Shown: positions 13,895 through 16,214 of the stretch, piece after piece
Numbering within the stretch: position 1 is the first letter of the stretch
Layout: each line of letters begins with the position of its first letter
Notes under the pieces: model-generated
The model's input: only the letters and a program-made list of their open reading frames with translations
Databases searched by the model: none
What the model was told of the DNA's origin: nothing
Program-made: the position numbers and the translations under genes
Source of the DNA: Balneolales bacterium
GTDB taxonomy: Bacteria; Bacteroidota; Rhodothermia; Balneolales; HLUCCA01
DNA length: 16,214 nt
Direction: 5' to 3'
Assembly (NCBI GenBank): GCA_022565415.1
Contig: JAIUMT010000038.1
Coordinates: 1 to 16,214 of the forward strand

Positions 13895-15070
13895 ATGATA
13901 GACATTCCGTTTTATGAGTCTCTGCCATCGCTTAAACGATTCGAGGATACCTCAGATCCGAAAAATTACAATCCTCTTCCCGACGACTGGTATATCGCCA
14001 TAACCGATGTTCGTAATTCCACGATAGCGATCGAAAATGGTCGCTATAAAGAGGTCAACGCCATGGGCGCCATATCGATAATGGGCGTCCTCAACATCAC
14101 AGGCAGCTACAATTTTCCGTTCATTTTCGGGGGTGATGGGGCCACAATCGCGATACCCGGCTCCATCAAGAACGAAGTACTCAATTCACTTCGAGGGGTG
14201 CAGATTTTGGCAAAAACGGAGTTCAATTTGGACATCCGGGCCGGACTCATCCCCGTTTCGTACATTCGAAAACATGGTCAAGAAGTGAACATTGCGCGCG
14301 TTCAAGTGTCTAGCTATTACCATCAGGCGGCATTTATCGGAGGCGGAATTCAGTTCGCCGACAACCTTCTCAAAGACCCAGTTAAAGGTCCGGAGTTTCA
14401 CGTCGAAAACCTGACCAACAACTCAGATAGCAATTTTACGGGAATGGAGTGCCGGTGGGAGGAGGTCCGCAATACACGCGGGGAGGTGCACTCTCTACTA
14501 ATCGAAGCTACCGTTCGGGATCCCGAAGAGAAATCCGAATTATACCGACACATTTACGAGCTGATACACACCGTTTACGGCGATGAGGACGAACACAAAC
14601 CCATCCGCCTCGACAGCCTCAAGATGACATTAAACAACAGAAACCTCTCTGTTGAGAAGAATATTCAAACTCACAACACCAGTTTCTGGAATAGGGTAAA
14701 ATACTGGTTGATGTTGCGATATAAATGGGTTCTCGGGATTATTCTCATGCAGTATAACATCAAAACAGAAGTAACCGAGTGGGGCAGCTATAAGCCCGAC
14801 CTTGTTGAAAACACAGATTATCGCAAATTCGACGACATGCTTCGAATGGTTTTGGCTGGCACTACAGAGCAGCGCGAAACCATTAATGAAATACTCGATT
14901 CGCTGTACAAAAAAGGCAAGATTATCTACGGAATTCATCATGCAGAATCGGCACTCATAACCTGTGTTATTCTAAATCATCAAAAAGGGCATATTCATCT
15001 GGTTGATGGAAGCGATGGTGGGTACGCTATTGCCGCTAAGATGATGAAAAAGCAGACCAGACCTACATAA
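13895..15070 (+). CDS. DUF3095-family protein with class III nucleotidyl-cyclase-like motifs
   Basis: The 391-residue protein fits the DUF3095 family by its start (FYESLPSLKRFED, NYNPLPDDWYIAITD) and by NGRYKEVNAMGA. ITDVRNST holds Asp38 and FIFGGDGATIAIP holds Asp81. The pair is 43 residues apart and in the same motif context as the two metal-binding Asp residues of class III adenylyl/guanylyl cyclases (about 44 apart). The usual substrate-selecting Lys/Glu four residues before the second Asp is Ile77 here, so neither ATP nor GTP specificity can be read. IRAGLIPV and GGGIQFADNLLK may match later cyclase elements. The C-terminal third (about 250-390) is of unknown type. It follows the secretin gene by 47 nt and may be co-transcribed. 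Cyclase activity is inference; a non-catalytic relative is possible. Confidence 0.78.
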   Translation: MIDIPFYESLPSLKRFEDTSDPKNYNPLPDDWYIAITDVRNSTIAIENGRYKEVNAMGAISIMGVLNITGSYNFPFIFGGDGATIAIPGSIKNEVLNSLRGVQILAKTEFNLDIRAGLIPVSYIRKHGQEVNIARVQVSSYYHQAAFIGGGIQFADNLLKDPVKGPEFHVENLTNNSDSNFTGMECRWEEVRNTRGEVHSLLIEATVRDPEEKSELYRHIYELIHTVYGDEDEHKPIRLDSLKMTLNNRNLSVEKNIQTHNTSFWNRVKYWLMLRYKWVLGIILMQYNIKTEVTEWGSYKPDLVENTDYRKFDDMLRMVLAGTTEQRETINEILDSLYKKGKIIYGIHHAESALITCVILNHQKGHIHLVDGSDGGYAIAAKMMKKQTRPT

Positions 15071-15518
15071 CGCGCCGCGCCCGCATATAACGCTGACTCC
15101 AATATCGTTCATCGAGCGATGAAATCATGGGTCCGCTGGAGGTTGAAGCGTGAAGAAACTCTTTTCTGTTAACCATTATACCCACGTGACGTGTCGTTCT
15201 TCCCGTCTGAAAGAATACCAGGTCACCTGCCCGCAATCGCGATCGCCGCACCCGGATGCCAACACCCAACTGATCGGCGGTGGTTCTAGGCAGATTGATT
15301 CCAAACTCACTGCGCATCACAACCTGAACAAACGCAGAACAATCAATACCCGATCGATTTGTGCCACCCAAAACATACGGCGTCCCCTTCCACTGCTCCA
15401 GGGCATTCATCAGCTTACCCTCGGGCGAGCGCGCCGCTTTTCGGGAACTGGAGCATGCAAAGACAAGAAATACCAGTGCCAGCACCGAAAACAAACGAAG
15501 CAAATACTGCTTACGCAT
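15063..15518 (-). CDS. NlpC/P60-family lipoprotein, cell-wall peptidase (Spr-like)
   Basis: The 151-residue protein starts with a lipoprotein signal: MRKQYLLRLF, a hydrophobic core and VFAC with acylated Cys22. A short linker leads to an NlpC/P60 domain. The catalytic Cys60 is in NRSGIDCSAFVQ, His110 is in TRHVGIMV and the third polar residue is His122 in FLHAST. Such enzymes usually cut peptidoglycan stem peptides between D-iGlu and the next residue, in the periplasm. An upstream in-frame ATG (15549-15551) would overlap metF and add residues before the signal peptide, so 15518 was chosen. It lies 13 nt after metF and is probably co-transcribed with it. Its 3' end overlaps the DUF3095 gene by 8 nt, convergently, with no terminator between. 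Confidence 0.92.
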   Translation of the reverse strand: MRKQYLLRLFSVLALVFLVFACSSSRKAARSPEGKLMNALEQWKGTPYVLGGTNRSGIDCSAFVQVVMRSEFGINLPRTTADQLGVGIRVRRSRLRAGDLVFFQTGRTTRHVGIMVNRKEFLHASTSSGPMISSLDERYWSQRYMRARRVM

Positions 15519-15531
15519 TATCTGATGGGAA

Positions 15532-16214
15532 TTAGGCCGAGACACTGACACTCTTTTTGGATGTCGATACAGATAACGATTCGATGACTCTTACCGCCGG
15601 TGTTGGGTCCGACATGATGTAGAAGTGCAACCCGGGAACCCCGAAATCAAGCAATTCCTGACATTGCACCTTCGCCCATTCCTGACCAATCGAATTCGCA
15701 TTGGCCGCATCCGCCTGAACTGCATCTGATAGATCGCAGGGAATAGACAGGTGAAACGCCTTGGGCAAACTCATAAGGTGATTGGGACGGGTTAGTACTT
15801 TCAGTCCGGGAATGATTGGGATGTTTATCCCCTCCGACCGACATTGTTTTACAAAATCGAAATACACATTGTTGTCGAAAAACATCTGCGTTACGATATA
15901 ATCGGCGCCTGCTTTTACCTTTTCTTTGAGGAATTTGATGTCCCAGTTCATGTTTGGGGCTTCGTTGTGCTTTTCGGGATATCCGCCAACGCCAACGCAA
16001 AAGTTGGTATGATTCGCATACATCAGCTCTTCGAGGTATATTCCCTTGTTCATGTCCTTAACTTGACGAACCAGGTCGGAGGCGTATTCGTTTATGGCTT
16101 TGTCTTTGTTATGAGGCTTCGGGGCACCATGATCGTCGCCACGAACGGCCCGCACGTTGTCGATTCCCAAATAATGAAGCTCGATCAACGCCTCTTCAGT
16201 TTCTTCTTTGCTGA
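15532..16214 (-). CDS. metF: Methylenetetrahydrofolate reductase, 3' part (cut by window edge)
   Basis: The frame is open to the window edge and encodes the last 226 residues of MetF. This FAD enzyme reduces 5,10-methylene-THF to 5-methyl-THF for methionine synthesis in the cytoplasm. Signatures are ELHYLGIDNVRAVRGDD, NFCVGVGGYPEKHNEAPN, ADYIVTQMFFDNNVYF (with the conserved Gln) and INIPIIPGLKVLT, ending PGLHFYIMSDPTPAV. A full protein is about 300-320 residues, so roughly 90 N-terminal residues lie outside. A TTG at 16186-16188 is not the start, since the frame and family similarity continue upstream (EEALIELHYLG). It has no link to the pilus genes beyond position. Confidence 0.96.
   Translation of the reverse strand, partial: SKEETEEALIELHYLGIDNVRAVRGDDHGAPKPHNKDKAINEYASDLVRQVKDMNKGIYLEELMYANHTNFCVGVGGYPEKHNEAPNMNWDIKFLKEKVKAGADYIVTQMFFDNNVYFDFVKQCRSEGINIPIIPGLKVLTRPNHLMSLPKAFHLSIPCDLSDAVQADAANANSIGQEWAKVQCQELLDFGVPGLHFYIMSDPTPAVRVIESLSVSTSKKSVSVSA

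Noticed and set aside
15150..15548. 132-codon open frame on the plus strand
   Set aside because: It is opposite the NlpC/P60 gene, which has a lipoprotein signal and full catalytic residues; the plus-strand product is low-complexity and basic.
16186..16188. TTG as the start of metF
   Set aside because: The frame continues upstream with MetF-like residues to the window edge, so the gene is cut by the window.

Overview
The window (about 46-48% GC by eye) looks like chromosomal DNA from a Bacteroidota-type bacterium, perhaps the Balneolota/Rhodothermota side. This placement is an inference from protein style and from the many genes without a Shine-Dalgarno sequence; it was not tested by a search. 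Most of the window is one previously unannotated-looking type IV pilus (T4P)-like locus, set between housekeeping genes.

Layout. (1) 190-1708 (+): the end of a histidine biosynthesis cluster, hisH then hisA, separated by a spacer that carries an imperfect repeat. hisF, expected next, is absent. (2) 1709-2078: 370 nt of AT-rich non-coding DNA, probably the control region of the pilin gene. (3) 2079-2543: a small major-pilin-like gene followed by a clear rho-independent terminator. (4) 2699-13847 (+): the assembly genes. In order these are a PilC/GspF platform protein with a duplicated N-terminal domain, a PilB/GspE extension ATPase, a minor-pilin-like protein, a cyclic-nucleotide-binding (CNB) protein, two more minor-pilin-like proteins (the second with a large beta-rich domain), a PilT-like ATPase, a PilM-PilN fusion, a PilO-PilP fusion and a short PilQ/GspD secretin. 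(5) 13895-15070 (+): a DUF3095-type protein with class III nucleotidyl-cyclase-like metal motifs. (6) 15063-16214 (-): an NlpC/P60 lipoprotein and the 3' part of metF, convergent with the pilus locus.

How it works together. The pilin and minor pilins would form the fibre. PilC-like and PilB-like proteins would polymerise it and the PilT-like ATPase would retract it. The PilMN and PilOP fusions would link the inner-membrane platform to the outer-membrane secretin. A separate PilT-like ATPase favours a dynamic pilus over a type II secretion system.

The most unusual points are these. None of the four pilin-like proteins has a recognisable prepilin signal (no GFTLxE motif), and no prepilin peptidase gene is present. 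A CNB protein sits among the minor pilin genes and a cyclase-like protein ends the locus, suggesting a built-in nucleotide-signalling module. The alignment complex is compressed into two fusion proteins. The PilT-like ATPase has Ser-Ser where the acidic Asp-box residues normally lie. All family assignments were made by reading motifs, without database searches.
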